Of a stretch of DNA of 64,000 bases, positions 1 through 8,608 are shown piece after piece (the stretch's first letter is position 1; every line of letters starts with the position of its first letter). A model generated the notes under the pieces. It was given only the letters and a program-made list of their open reading frames with translations. It searched no databases and was not told the origin of the DNA. The stretch is from Pseudomonadota bacterium. Its GTDB lineage: Bacteria > Pseudomonadota > Gammaproteobacteria > Steroidobacterales > Steroidobacteraceae. The stretch covers positions 1 to 64,000 of the forward strand of contig JAKAXA010000005.1 of the NCBI GenBank assembly GCA_021816775.1. Direction: 5' to 3'. The position numbers and the translations under genes were made by a program.

Positions 1-2
1 AT

Positions 3-95
3 TGCGGCACCCTGACCCCCACCGTCGCAGGCCAGGCCAAACTGCAACGCTGTCTCGCAGCCATCGGCGCCATGCTCGAGAACGGGCCGAAATAG
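3..95 (+). pseudogene. C-terminal end of an unidentified gene cut by the window edge
   Basis: An open frame enters at the left edge and ends at a TAG at 93-95, giving about 30 residues that finish LAAIGAMLENGPK. I do not recognise it with certainty. Its placement directly before a 5'-truncated gene would fit the tail of a transposase or other mobile gene that replaced the missing part of that gene. The reading frame is all that is seen; the identity is inference. Confidence 0.3.
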
Positions 96-120
96 CGCAT
101 CATCGTTTCAAGTCGCTAAA

Positions 121-1419
121 GTGACACTGTTTCTCAATGACATGCGTCCGCATCTGTTCCGGACCGAAGATGGGGGCAAGCATTGGACGGAAATCGATAA
201 CGGCATTACCCCCGACGCGACAACCAACGTGATCCGACAGGATCCCGAGCGGCGGGATTTGCTATTTGCCGGGACCGAAACCCAAGTGTGGGTGTCGTTT
301 GACAATGGAGATCACTGGCAATCGTTGCGGCTGAACATGCCGGCGGTATCGGTGCGTGACCTCAAGGTGCATGGCGACGACTTAATCGCGGCCACACACG
401 GGCGAGGGTTCATGGTGCTCGACGACATCACGCCGCTGCGACAGATTGATGCCGAGGTGGCGCGGGCGCAAGTAACGCTGTACAAGCCGGAAACGGCTGT
501 GCGCGTGCGTTGGGACATGAATCCGCCGACGCCATGGCGTATGCCGTCGCTGCCGAACCCGCCTCCGGGGGCCATCATTGATTACTATCTGGCGAGCAAT
601 GTCCGTGGGCCGGTGACACTGGATATCCTCGACTCGAGTGGCAAGCTGGTGCGGCACTTCTCAAGTGCTGATCCCGAGAAGCCGCTCGATCCGGCCAAGC
701 TGGATGTCCCGGATTGGTGGCCGCGTCCGCCGATGAATCTCTCGACTGAGGCGGGTATGCATCGGTTCGTGTGGGACATGCACTACCAGCCCGTACCGGG
801 GGCATTGCAGTTCCTCGACGCCAGTCAGGCGGTCAGGCACAACACGCCTGTCGTGCCGAGCTCGCCTTGGGTTATGCCGGGCCACTACACAGTGAGGTTG
901 ACGGTTGACGGCCAGAGCCAAACGCAGGCGTTGACGGTAACGATGGACCCACGGGTGCATACACCGGAGGCTGCACTTCGGCAGCAGCTCGATGCATCGA
1001 TGCAGGCATACCACGAAGAGATTGCGGCAAACGCAGCGCTTGCGCAGGTGCGGAATCTGGAAAAACAGATCGCCGCGCATAAACCTTCGGCGAACCTGGC
1101 GTCTTATCGAAAGCAGCTGGAAGAACTCTCAGGCCCCGAGGTGACTTCTCCGTATGCACTGTTTTTCCATCACGGCCCACCGACGCTTGGCAGCATCGGC
1201 CTCTCCTTGCAGATGCTCATGCGGCGGATGCAGGGGGCCGACACAGCACCGACGGCTGCCGACATTGAGGCGCTCGACCAGCTCAGTTCCGAATACACGT
1301 CGCTGATGAGGCGTTGGGAGAAGCTCAAAAGCGAACCCTTTGCCGAATTGGATCGCTCGCTGCGTGATCTGAAGCAGCGCTCGATGGTATTGGCCAAGGC
1401 GGTAGCACCGACCGGCTAG
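121..1419 (+). pseudogene. C-terminal part of a BNR/sortilin-type beta-propeller protein ('glycosyl hydrolase' family)
   Basis: The 432-residue frame begins in the middle of a propeller. It shows BNR/Asp-box-like repeats (FRTEDGGKHW near residue 13, VSFDNGDHW near 58) and then the signature C-terminal part of large exported sortilin/VPS10-like proteins usually annotated as glycosyl hydrolases: ATHGRGFMVLDDI, a segment with MNLSTEAGMHRFVWDMHY, an Ig-like PGHYTVRLTVDGQSQTQ strand region, and a helical tail. Family members are about 1000 residues, so more than half, including any signal peptide, is missing. The GTG at 121 is only the first available start, and the frame is open upstream to a stop at 13-15 without matching sequence. 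I read this as a truncated remnant; the activity is unknown. Confidence 0.7.
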
Positions 1420-2386
1420 AATGCCGGCTTGATTACTGCCAACCGCAACGAGCAGATGCGATAAAAGGCGATGCCGCTAATTCTGACCTGCAGGCGGAGC
1501 TATTGCGTTACCTGAAGATCGCCGCCTGAGAGGAATGAGGCCGACGCCTTTTTTTGACAAGGACTGGGACGACTGATGGCGACGCGTCCACGTCACACCC
1601 GGTACCAAGGCTTTCATCAATCAGGAGCTCTGTGATTGGAGCGCTGGAGCCGCAACGACGATCGAGGGCGGCGGATCCCCGTGCCAACTGGCGATCCCAC
1701 GTCCGCACCTTTTCGGCGCCGATACGCGTTGACCAAGGCCCGCCACGGCTCGCGAGGAAGTAGGCCGCCGCTCCGCGGCGGCTCCTGAGAACCGATGAGA
1801 GCATCGCGACGCTCTGTTCAGTGAAGGCGTGCGGCGGGTCGCGGCGGCCGCCGTGCTTGCGACTTGAGGTCACAGTTTGTGACCTCAAGATGACTCACTC
1901 AGTGCTGGTGAGCTGGATCATGAAATCTTCCGGGGAGCGCTCCGGGTCTGGCTTTACAGCCTGAATCCGTACTTCAGTCTCCACGCCGCAAAGATCGGCG
2001 AGTTCGGCATCGAGCGGGTAACTTGTTCGAAGGAAGCGAACGACATCTGCCTGGATTCAATCACGTCGGCGTCTCTCGCGTTCGGCGGGCCGCCGGGGTT
2101 CAAGCGGCTTGGCATCCACCGCGTCAACTCTCCGTGCCGTGGGCCCTGCTGCAATCACGCGTTGAATGGAGTTCTTGTAACGCGCGATTTCCGGTTGCTC
2201 AATGGTAAGCAAATTACGACGCGCGAGTTAACGCGTCGTCGCGGATTCGCCCGCGACTTTGACCCCGAACGGCCCGGCCGGTGAGGGTCATTCGCGCAGT
2301 TGCCGGCGGTTCGGGGGCGAAAGGAGCTGCAGTGCCGACCTTGCCGCTGGTCAGATGCGCAGGCCTGAGCAGCATGGGAACCTGTC
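1420..2386. other. Gene-poor decayed interval
   Basis: Nearly 1 kb between the truncated propeller gene and the transposase remnant. Apart from an ORF6N fragment on the minus strand I see no supported gene. A GC-rich hairpin (GCCGCCGC/GCGGCGGC around 1767-1785) has no T-tract and does not look like a terminator. A minus-strand stretch around 1954-2154 reads ADVIESRQMSFASFEQVTRS and could be a leftover of a nucleotidyltransferase-like gene, but this is weak. Confidence 0.5.
1778..1888 (-). pseudogene. Fragment of an ORF6N-domain DNA-binding protein
   Basis: On the minus strand about 37 residues read LRSQTVTSSRKHGGRR followed by [17 protein letters not shown]. This matches the core of the ORF6N domain found in phage- and plasmid-derived regulators, which typically reads [30 protein letters not shown]. 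Before and after this piece the similarity stops, so only the middle of the gene survives. The perfect palindrome at about 1863-1889 (CTTGAGGTCACA, 3-nt spacer, inverse) falls inside this coding motif and is explained by the LRSQ-VTSS codons, not by an operator. Non-functional remnant. Confidence 0.55.
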
Positions 2387-3385
2387 ATGTTCCTGCGCGC
2401 CAAGATCCGCAAAAAAAACGGACAACTCCACGGCTACTTCAGCGTGGTGGCGAACCAGCGTGTGGACGACGGACGCGTGGTGCAGCGACACGAGTTGTAC
2501 CTTGCGGAGTTCAACTTCTCGCAAGAGCTGGCGTCGCGCAAGTCGATTGGGATGCTGGACGAGGGCGGTGCGCGTTCGCGGACGCCGGCACTATTTCCTG
2601 GGGATCACTGCGATGGCGTGCTGCCCGGTGAATCGGTGGTGCGCCAGAAGCTCTCACAGCTGCAGCTGAAGCGGCCGCGGCAATGCGGCGGCTGTTACGT
2701 GGCGCTGCAGTTGTGGCGGGAGCTCGAGCTCGATGAGTTCCGGGCGCCGCGCCTGACGCCCTCTCGCAAGGGCACGCGCTGGGCCGATGTGCTGCTGATC
2801 CTGCTGGTTTATCGATTAGCTTCCTCCGGCAGCGAGTGGCGGCTGCATCGAGATTGGTATGGTCGCAGTGCGCTCTGTGATCTGCTCGGGATGGACAGGA
2901 TCATCGACGAGCACGCGCGTTACGATTGTCACGATCTGCTGCTCGAGCACAAGACGGCGCTGTTCGATCATCTGGTCGGCCGCTGGCGCGACCTGTTCAA
3001 CGTCAGGTTCGATGTCTTGCTGTACGACCTGACCTCCCCTCACTTCGAGATCAATCCGTCTCTGAGCGATGAGGCCAGGCGGTAATTTGAATACTCACGC
3101 GACCATCGGCCGGACTGCGTGCAGGCGGTGATCGCGTTGATCGTCACCCCGGAGGGCGTCCCGCTCGCCTACGAGGTGCTCGCCGGCAATGCCGCCGACA
3201 ACACGACGCTGCCTGACGGCACCCCAGCGCACAGCTTGCGGACGCCGCTCGAGCACCTCGGTACCATCGTGCGCAATACCTGCGTGACGCGCTCGGCGAA
3301 GACCCCTTGGCCCGCCTTCCCGGTGGTCACCACCACAATTCAACAGCAAGCGCTGCAGCTACTGCAGCGGATCAGCATGTTGCCA
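2387..3385 (+). pseudogene. Decayed IS1634-like (IS4-superfamily) transposase
   Basis: The frame starts MFLRAKIRKKNGQLHGYFSV with RVVQRHELYLAEFN, the typical N-terminus of IS1634-type transposases, and contains the DDE-domain motif DLFNVRFDVLLYDLTSPHFE. An in-frame TAA at 3083-3085 interrupts it. The same frame continues FEYSRDHRPDCVQAVIALIV, VPLAYEVLAGNAADNTTL, and then jumps to the usual C-terminal end (EHLGTIVRNTCVTRSAK, with VVTTT and QQQALQLLQRI). The whole second half of the catalytic domain between NTTL and EHLGTIV is therefore deleted. Premature stop plus internal deletion make it inactive. I did not find clear terminal inverted repeats. Confidence 0.8.
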
Positions 3386-3503
3386 GTGCGCGACCATCTG
3401 ATGCGCGTGCAATCCGCTGATTCGCTGGAAAATTTGTGCTTGAGCTTGGGGGCGACGTCAGCCCAGTCGACACGCCGCAGCGGCCTCGGGAACCGGCGTG
3501 CAA

Positions 3504-3986
3504 TCAGAGCAAACAGCGTGTGATAAAGACGGCGAGCATCGTAAATACGATGACCAGGCGCAAGACCACCGAAAAAGCCAGTCCCACCCAAGTGCCGGCG
3601 CCTACGCGAATGGACTGCCGCACGTGACGTTTCGCCAGCAGCTCTCCGGCGGTGGCGCCCAGGAATGGTCCGAGCAACGCGCCCGGAAGTCCGAAAAAGA
3701 TCCCGACAAGGATGCCGATGGCACCCCCGATCAGCGCACCTTTGCTCGCGCCGAACCGCTTGGCCCCGATGAGGCTGCCCAGCATATCGCCGAGAAGCGC
3801 AAGGAGTGCAAGCAGTCCGAGGATGACCAGAGTCACCCACCCGATCCGTCTGAAGCCATCTGCCCACGCGCCGAGCAGCATGCCGGCAAATACAAGGAAG
3901 ACTCCGGGGGAGACCGGCAAAAAACTGCTGAGCACTCCGGCCAGAATCAGCAGTGCGCAGATCACCCACAACAAGACGGGAATCAT
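3504..3986 (-). CDS. DUF456 family membrane protein
   Basis: A 160-residue hydrophobic protein beginning MIPVLLWVICALLILAGVLS. It has glycine-rich helix pairs (LLGDMLGSLIGAKRFGASKG, GGAIGILVGIFFGLPGALLG) in the tandem arrangement typical of DUF456 proteins, and about five to six membrane segments. I chose the internal ATG at 3986 over the upstream start at 4028, because the family begins directly with the first helix and the 14 upstream residues are charged and overlap the neighbouring gene. Function unknown; an inner-membrane location is expected. Confidence 0.75.
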   Translation of the reverse strand: MIPVLLWVICALLILAGVLSSFLPVSPGVFLVFAGMLLGAWADGFRRIGWVTLVILGLLALLALLGDMLGSLIGAKRFGASKGALIGGAIGILVGIFFGLPGALLGPFLGATAGELLAKRHVRQSIRVGAGTWVGLAFSVVLRLVIVFTMLAVFITRCLL

Positions 3987-4017
3987 CGGTAGTCCATCGC
4001 GATGACGGCGCGGAGCC

Positions 4018-6357
4018 TCAGCACACACTCAGACGCGGGCGAGGGCTGGAACCAACGGCAATGCCCTTGAGCATACATATCCGCGCGAAGCAAGCGCCAG
4101 TCGGTGAGCACGTCAGGTCGTCGAAATCACGAATCGCGCGAGTTCTCGCATCGCCGAGCGACCGGCTGACCGCCGTATGCAAGCCCGGCCCAGTCGGATC
4201 CCGTATGGCGAGGAACGCATGCCTCGGCGGTATGCCACCATGACTACGAGCACAGCAGGGCATCGGTGTAGGTGCGCCACAGGCCAATGGCCGGGCTGCG
4301 CCGGCATTGGCAGCCAGTATGACTCGTCTCACCCCGCGCCTGAGAAGTCTGCGCAGGCGCGGGCCACGCACAGCCATCGACGCGCAAGAGAACGCGTCCG
4401 GAAACTGCGTACAACGGGTCATCGAAGCAGTCGCGGCGCAGAATGCGGATGAAAACCCGCGGCACTCGCCAGAACCGGTGGTGGTGGGTCGCCCTAGAGG
4501 AGGGGGGGTGAGCGTCGACATCTGTGCGCCCTGTAGGGTTCGGAATGGGAAGTACCGCGGCAGCAAGATCGTGAACAGCCCGCCCATGAGCAGCAGCAGC
4601 GGCAGTCCCACCCGCAGGAAGTCCGCGAACTTGTAACCCGCGGCGTTCATGACCAGCACATTGGTCTGATAGGCCATGGGTGTGGCGTAGCCGAGATTGG
4701 CGCCGAACAGGACCGCCAGCAGGAAAGGCTCGGGCGACAGATGCAGCCCGTGCGCGATCTGAATCGCCAGCGGCGCCCCGACAAGAGCCGCGGTGGTGTG
4801 CGAGGCCGCGTTGCCGAGCACCGCCACGAAGAACAACACCAGTGCCAGCGTGACGCTCGGCGGCAGGCTCGCGGTGGCCGCCACGACCGCGTGGGCGATG
4901 AAGTGTCCAGCATGGGTCCGCACCAGCGCAGTGGACAGTGCAAAGCCCGAAGCGATCAACAAGATGACCGCGGGGCTGACACCGCCGCCGATCTCGTCCC
5001 ACTTCAGGCAGCCGCTCGCCATCATGCCGAGCACTCCGATCGGCGCGGTGATCTCGATCGGCAGCCAGCGGAGGGCCGCCGGCAGCACGATAGCCACCAT
5101 CCACAGCAGCGCCAGATTGGCCTTACCACTGCGGGGCAGATCGGCGGTGGCATCCAGAATCACGAACTGCTGAGTCAGCCGCAGCGCCTCGACGGCTTCC
5201 TTGCCGCCCTGCACGAGCACCACATCGCCGGGCTGGAGCAGCTCCTGGTCCATCATCTTGGCCGCCAGGCGCGCGCCGCGCCGATAGATCCCGAGTGGGA
5301 TGACGTTGAATCGCGCGTGGAACGCCGCGTGGCGCAGGCTGTGGCCGACGAAACGCGATGCGGGCAGAATGCCGATTTCGGCAAGTTGCTGATCATCGAG
5401 CGGAGCCGCATCGCCCTCCCAGGGCTTCTCGCCGATGAATAGTTTCGCGCTCAGGGTTTTCTCGGCTGCCTTGAGCATCTCGGGCCGATCCGCGACCACC
5501 AGCCGATCGCCACCGCGCAGCTCCAGGGTGGGACTTGGCACCAGCTCGACGCCGCCGCGCACCACCGCGAGCACAGACATGCCGCCGATTGCCTCGACGG
5601 CCTTGGCAAGCGGCTTGGCCGCGGCGGAGCTGTTCTCGGTCAATTCCAGCGCGGCACGAAACTGCCGCTGGGAAGCCTGCTCGATCGCGTGATCGCGCTG
5701 GGGCAGCAGCCTGGGCGCAATCAGCCACAAATACACAAGGCCGACCGCGGCAGGGATGAGCGCGAGGGAAGTGAAGGCGAACATACCCATGGGCGGCAGA
5801 CCGGCCTGCTTGGCGACCTCAAGCACCAGCAGATTGGTAGAGGTGCCGATAGTCGTCCCCATGCCGCCGATCAAGGCTGAAAAGCCAAGCGGCATTAGCA
5901 TCTTCGAGGCGCTGCGCCCGCTGTCGCGGGCCAACCGAGTCAATACCGGAATGAGCAGCACCACGACAGGTGTGTCATTGACGAACGCGCTGACCGCCGC
6001 AGTGATTGCCAGTACCAGCAGCAAGGTGAACGCGGGTGAGAATTTCCACAGCCGAGAGAGCACCCCGGTTAGAGGCGCGAGCGCGCCGGTGCGCACAAGC
6101 GCTTGACCGGCGATCATCAAGGAGACGATCGCCACGAGTGCGCCGTTGGCAAAGCCGCGGTAGAACACCATGGGGGAGAGTTCCCCGTGCGCACCGTGGT
6201 AGGGCCACAGTGCAAACACCAGCAGCAGAGTGAGCAATACGGCGAGGCTCGTGGTCTCTATCGCCACACGCGGGCGACTGTAGACGACGAGCGCAGCGAC
6301 CAACAGCACGATGACAAATGCGCCGTGCCAACTCAAAGTCTGGGCATGCATGAGCAC
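4018..6357 (-). CDS. SLC13-type (DASS) anion transporter with two RCK_C domains and an aberrant C-terminal tail
   Basis: The first ~605 residues form a complete divalent-anion:Na+ symporter-like protein. It has an N-terminal membrane half with the motif AFVNDTPVVVLLIPVL and GGMGTTIGTSTNLL, two soluble TrkA-C/RCK_C domains (GGMSVLAVVRGG to GGDRLVVADRPE, then SRFVGHSLRHAAF to PGDVVLVQGG), and a C-terminal membrane half with LGNAASHTTAALVG and YATPMAYQTNVLVM. Related proteins sense or carry inorganic anions such as sulfate. After the last helix, ending LLPRYFPF, the frame runs on for about 170 Arg/Cys/Pro-rich residues with no recognisable domain. The normal stop appears to have been lost, and the DUF456 gene overlaps or abuts the tail. 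Substrate unknown. Confidence 0.8.
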   Translation of the reverse strand: MLMHAQTLSWHGAFVIVLLVAALVVYSRPRVAIETTSLAVLLTLLLVFALWPYHGAHGELSPMVFYRGFANGALVAIVSLMIAGQALVRTGALAPLTGVLSRLWKFSPAFTLLLVLAITAAVSAFVNDTPVVVLLIPVLTRLARDSGRSASKMLMPLGFSALIGGMGTTIGTSTNLLVLEVAKQAGLPPMGMFAFTSLALIPAAVGLVYLWLIAPRLLPQRDHAIEQASQRQFRAALELTENSSAAAKPLAKAVEAIGGMSVLAVVRGGVELVPSPTLELRGGDRLVVADRPEMLKAAEKTLSAKLFIGEKPWEGDAAPLDDQQLAEIGILPASRFVGHSLRHAAFHARFNVIPLGIYRRGARLAAKMMDQELLQPGDVVLVQGGKEAVEALRLTQQFVILDATADLPRSGKANLALLWMVAIVLPAALRWLPIEITAPIGVLGMMASGCLKWDEIGGGVSPAVILLIASGFALSTALVRTHAGHFIAHAVVAATASLPPSVTLALVLFFVAVLGNAASHTTAALVGAPLAIQIAHGLHLSPEPFLLAVLFGANLGYATPMAYQTNVLVMNAAGYKFADFLRVGLPLLLLMGGLFTILLPRYFPFRTLQGAQMSTLTPPPLGRPTTTGSGECRGFSSAFCAATASMTRCTQFPDAFSCASMAVRGPRLRRLLRRGVRRVILAANAGAARPLACGAPTPMPCCARSHGGIPPRHAFLAIRDPTGPGLHTAVSRSLGDARTRAIRDFDDLTCSPTGACFARICMLKGIAVGSSPRPRLSVC

Positions 6358-6738
6358 CTGGCCATTGAACCGATGATTATCGCATGCGCGCCTGCCAAGG
6401 CGAACTCGTACGCGGTCGACGGGCCGGGTGCAAGCCGCGCCGCGCGGCGGCGGTCATTGAGCGGCGTTTCAGCTCGGCTGATCGGTGGGCGCATCTGGTG
6501 TATCGAGGTGACCGGGACTGCCGTATCGTGCCGCTGGTCGAGAACAAAGTACAACCGGTCAGCAGCGCGCGGCCGCCGGTCTCGGCAGCTACCTATGCAT
6601 GGGAGGCCTTGTGAGCATCATCACCTGGTTGGTCGCAGGCCTGATTACCAGCTGGGGCGCCGGCAAGGCGCCGGGTGCGATCTCAAGCGACAGGGACATG
6701 GCGTTGCCGCAGCTTGCCTGGCATTGCCCGGGAGTGGC
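6358..6738. other. Intergenic region left of the tRNA-Gly island array
   Basis: No complete gene seen. A short plus-strand frame from about 6599 reads MGGLVSIITWLVAGLITSWG, which resembles the first helix of small YeaQ/YmgE-type membrane proteins. It runs straight into repeat material, so if it was such a gene it has been cut by the island boundary. The rest is featureless. Confidence 0.3.
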
Positions 6739-6872
6739 GCGGGTGATGGAAATCGAACCCATGGGCAATGCCCCACAAATCAGTGCCTTGGCTCTATCTA
6801 GAGAGGCAAATGCGATCCAAGTGCGAGAGTTCGAGGCACGTGGGGCGCCGTCAAGCAAGCTGTGGCAATTGA
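6699..6872. repeat. Island boundary A: tRNA-Gly 3'-end copy plus flanking repeat
   Basis: The sequence 6739-6761 copies, with one mismatch, the T-arm and acceptor 3' end of the tRNA-Gly(CCC) gene at 15341-15414 (minus orientation; GCGGGTGATGG then ATCGAACCCA). The tRNA-downstream sequence (GTTGCCGCAGCTTGCCTGGC) precedes it, as at the intact tRNA. The remainder of the tRNA is replaced at the position corresponding to 15368. A diverged ~65-bp repeat (AAGTGCGA...GGCAATTG, 6803-6872) follows. This is the pattern left by a site-specific integration at a tRNA 3' end. Confidence 0.65.
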
Positions 6873-6920
6873 CGAGCACAGCGCCAACAAGATCAGGACC
6901 CAACGACCGGTCTGGAATAT

Positions 6921-7307
6921 TCACGACTGCAAGCGCACGGCATCACCGAGCTTCGAGAGGTGCCGATCGAACGTAGCGAGTGGCAAATTCCCGGCCTTCC
7001 GCGCGATCTCCAGCACGAGGCAGTCTGAAAAGCCGAGCGAAGGCCGCTTTCGGAAGCGCTCGATGGCCGCCGCCACTACATCGGAGTCCTGTACCGTAAG
7101 CTGCTGGTGGTTGCGCAACATGTCAACGGCCGTCGCGATCTGCTCCGGTGTGCGCTCATATACTGCATCGAGCACCCACATCGTCCCGGCCAGCACCAGG
7201 TGCGATACCCATGCGTCCCCTGCGACGAATTCGTCGGCCACGCGGACCTGGTCCGCGTCGTCGCGCACAACGAGACGTACCAAAACGTTTGTGTCAACCG
7301 CGCGCAT
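6921..7307 (-). CDS. PIN-domain ribonuclease toxin (VapC-like), antitoxin lost
   Basis: A 128-residue protein with all the acidic positions of a PIN domain: AVDTNVLVRLVV (first Asp in D-T-N, residue 5), the conserved Glu/Asp region in the middle, SLGFSDCLVLEIARKAG (Asp of the FxDC motif) and LATFDRHL near the C-terminus. VapC proteins are Mg2+-dependent endoribonucleases that cleave tRNA or rRNA and are neutralised by VapB. Its ATG overlaps the last codons of a VapB-like frame on the same strand by 14 nt, but that antitoxin is truncated after about 18 residues where an istB fragment begins. The toxin frame itself looks intact, so it should be silent, unexpressed or rescued in trans. Confidence 0.8.
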   Translation of the reverse strand: MRAVDTNVLVRLVVRDDADQVRVADEFVAGDAWVSHLVLAGTMWVLDAVYERTPEQIATAVDMLRNHQQLTVQDSDVVAAAIERFRKRPSLGFSDCLVLEIARKAGNLPLATFDRHLSKLGDAVRLQS

Positions 7308-7345
7308 GTCGCGTCCGGATGTACTTCCGGATTGCCTCCCTCACC
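7294..7345 (-). pseudogene. 3' remnant of the vapB antitoxin gene
   Basis: Read on the minus strand, VEVREAIRKYIRTRHARG ends in TGA at 7294-7296, overlapping the vapC ATG (7305-7307). The translationally coupled overlap and the basic C-terminal helix are typical of VapB. Upstream of about 7345 the sequence becomes the opposite-strand istB fragment, so the DNA-binding N-terminus is gone. Confidence 0.5.
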
Positions 7346-7660
7346 TCCACGGGTCTCGTCCTGATCGTCGACGACTTTGCTCTGGACAGCATGGATGCGG
7401 TCGAAAGTCACGATGCCCACGAGATCATCACCGAGCGCCACCGCTGCGGCTCCATGATCTTCACCTCCAATCGCGGCCCGGACGAATGGCTCACCATGTT
7501 CGCCGATCCCATGCGCGCGCAGAGCGCGATCGACCGGCTCACCGGCAACGCTTACGATCTGGTCATCGAGGGGGAATCCTATCGGCAACGGCTCAAGCCG
7601 CGACTGACCGCGCAGCCGGCGCGCCCCCGGCCCGCCGCCGAAACCCGCTCGCCAGCGTAA
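7340..7660 (+). pseudogene. istB: 3' part of istB, the ATPase helper of an IS21-family element
   Basis: From about 7343 the frame reads LVLIVDDFALDSMDAVESHD, then EIITERHRCGSMIFTSNRGP, EWLTMFADPMRAQSAIDRL and EGESYRQR. This is the Walker B, sensor and C-terminal lid part of IstB. The Walker A half is missing, and no istA is present in the window. IstB is the AAA+ regulator of IS21 transposition. The 5' break coincides with the truncation point of the vapB remnant. Confidence 0.8.
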
Positions 7661-8260
7661 CCGCGCGGAGCAGACCCTGGACAACTTCAGCAGCACTACA
7701 CGACAATGAACGCGTCACCCGCCGCGGGACCCGGGGGGAATGATTTTGAGAAACCCGGGGTCCGTTCCTTCTGAGAGCCGACAGCGTGCGAATGCCGGGG
7801 CAGTGAGAGGCAACCGGGGGCAACGATGCAGGTCTGAGTTCGTGCGTAGGTCCCACGAATTGTCCCAAGCGATCAGATATTTGCCGCCGCCGCTGTTGCC
7901 GCAACCTGCCTGGCGTTGCCTGGGAATGGGGCGGGTGATGGGAATCGAACTCATGGACGACTCTGAGAAACTCAATATCTTGGAACAACTTCGAGAGGCA
8001 AGTGCGATTCAGGTGCGAAATTTCGCGGTACGTGGGGCAGTGTGAGGCAACGTAGGGTGATTGCGGTTGGATTACAGATCCGTCAGCTAGGGCTCGTCCA
8101 ATGGATGCGTCACTGCTAGGTTCTGGTGCGCATGGATCACCTGGAGATCCGTCGTTGGATGTCCATGAAAGTCTTGTCCGCCCAGCGAGCAAATCTGCCC
8201 AGCCTTTCCAGTAGCGCCGCTGCCGCACGCGCGTCGAGGATGTCGTCTGCGTACGAAACC
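7661..8260. other. Non-coding interval around island boundary B
   Basis: A 600-nt stretch between istB and the HEPN gene. About half of it is the boundary repeat; the rest (7661-7779, 8064-8260) has no supported gene. Short frames here read through the repeat and share translated segments with boundary C, but they carry no recognisable domain. Confidence 0.5.
7780..8063. repeat. Island boundary B: tRNA-Gly 3'-end copy with flanking repeats on both sides
   Basis: The tRNA-like core is at 7931-7953 (GCGGGTGATGGGAATCGAAC, then TCA; one mismatch to the tRNA gene). To its left are the tRNA-downstream sequence (CCAAGCGATCAGATATTTGC, also present at 15280-15300) and a copy of the ~60-bp repeat (7780-7826). 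To its right is a second copy (7997-8063). It marks the junction between islands 1 and 2. Confidence 0.7.
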
Positions 8261-8608
8261 TCAATCTTTGCGATTCAGAATAGCTTGAAAGGCGCGCATG
8301 GCCGCCTTGTCCTCGCTCGTGCGGATTGGCACAACGGATGCTAAGAACGCAGCGGCGGCACGGTGATCACTACTTTTGGATTTCTTTCCGGCCGCGAGAA
8401 TTCCGATTGCATCGCCGTACGCTATCGCCGCGTGAACACAGAGCACCGCGACGCCGTTTCCGCTGAATTCATCCATCAACTCCGCCATCTTCTGTGCATC
8501 GCTATGGAAGCGGATCGCCTTTTCGAGGTATTTCCTCGCCAGCGAATGATCCACGGTCGAAAACGGCAGCTTTCGGGTCACTGACGTCGCATCCTCGCGG
8601 GGTCCCAA
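8261..8608 (-). CDS. HEPN-domain protein of a HEPN/nucleotidyltransferase toxin-antitoxin pair
   Basis: An all-helical 115-residue protein containing LARKYLEKAIRFHSDAQKM, VLCVHAAIAYGDAIGILAAG and a polar turn KKSKSSDHRAAAAFL. This is the pattern of small HEPN proteins encoded next to minimal nucleotidyltransferases. In such pairs the HEPN partner is an RNase or is inactivated by AMPylation. The classical R-x4-6-H motif is not clear here, so the catalytic role is uncertain. Its start overlaps the end of the upstream nucleotidyltransferase gene by 31 nt, so the two are co-translated. An internal start a few residues downstream is possible. Confidence 0.65.
   Translation of the reverse strand: MGPREDATSVTRKLPFSTVDHSLARKYLEKAIRFHSDAQKMAELMDEFSGNGVAVLCVHAAIAYGDAIGILAAGKKSKSSDHRAAAAFLASVVPIRTSEDKAAMRAFQAILNRKD

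Noticed and set aside
1767-1785. GCCGCCGC/GCGGCGGC hairpin as a terminator or REP element
   Set aside because: No T-tract, no second copy seen, and no gene end nearby.
1863-1889. Perfect 12-bp palindrome CTTGAGGTCACA...TGTGACCTCAAG as an operator
   Set aside because: It coincides with the codons for the LRSQ-VTSS motif of the ORF6N fragment, where such symmetry arises from coding.
3420-3523. A minus-strand piece reading FALIARRFPRPLRRVDWADVAPKLK as part of a second transposase
   Set aside because: The segment is short, overlaps the IS1634 remnant flank and the DUF456 stop, and cannot be tied to a family by eye.
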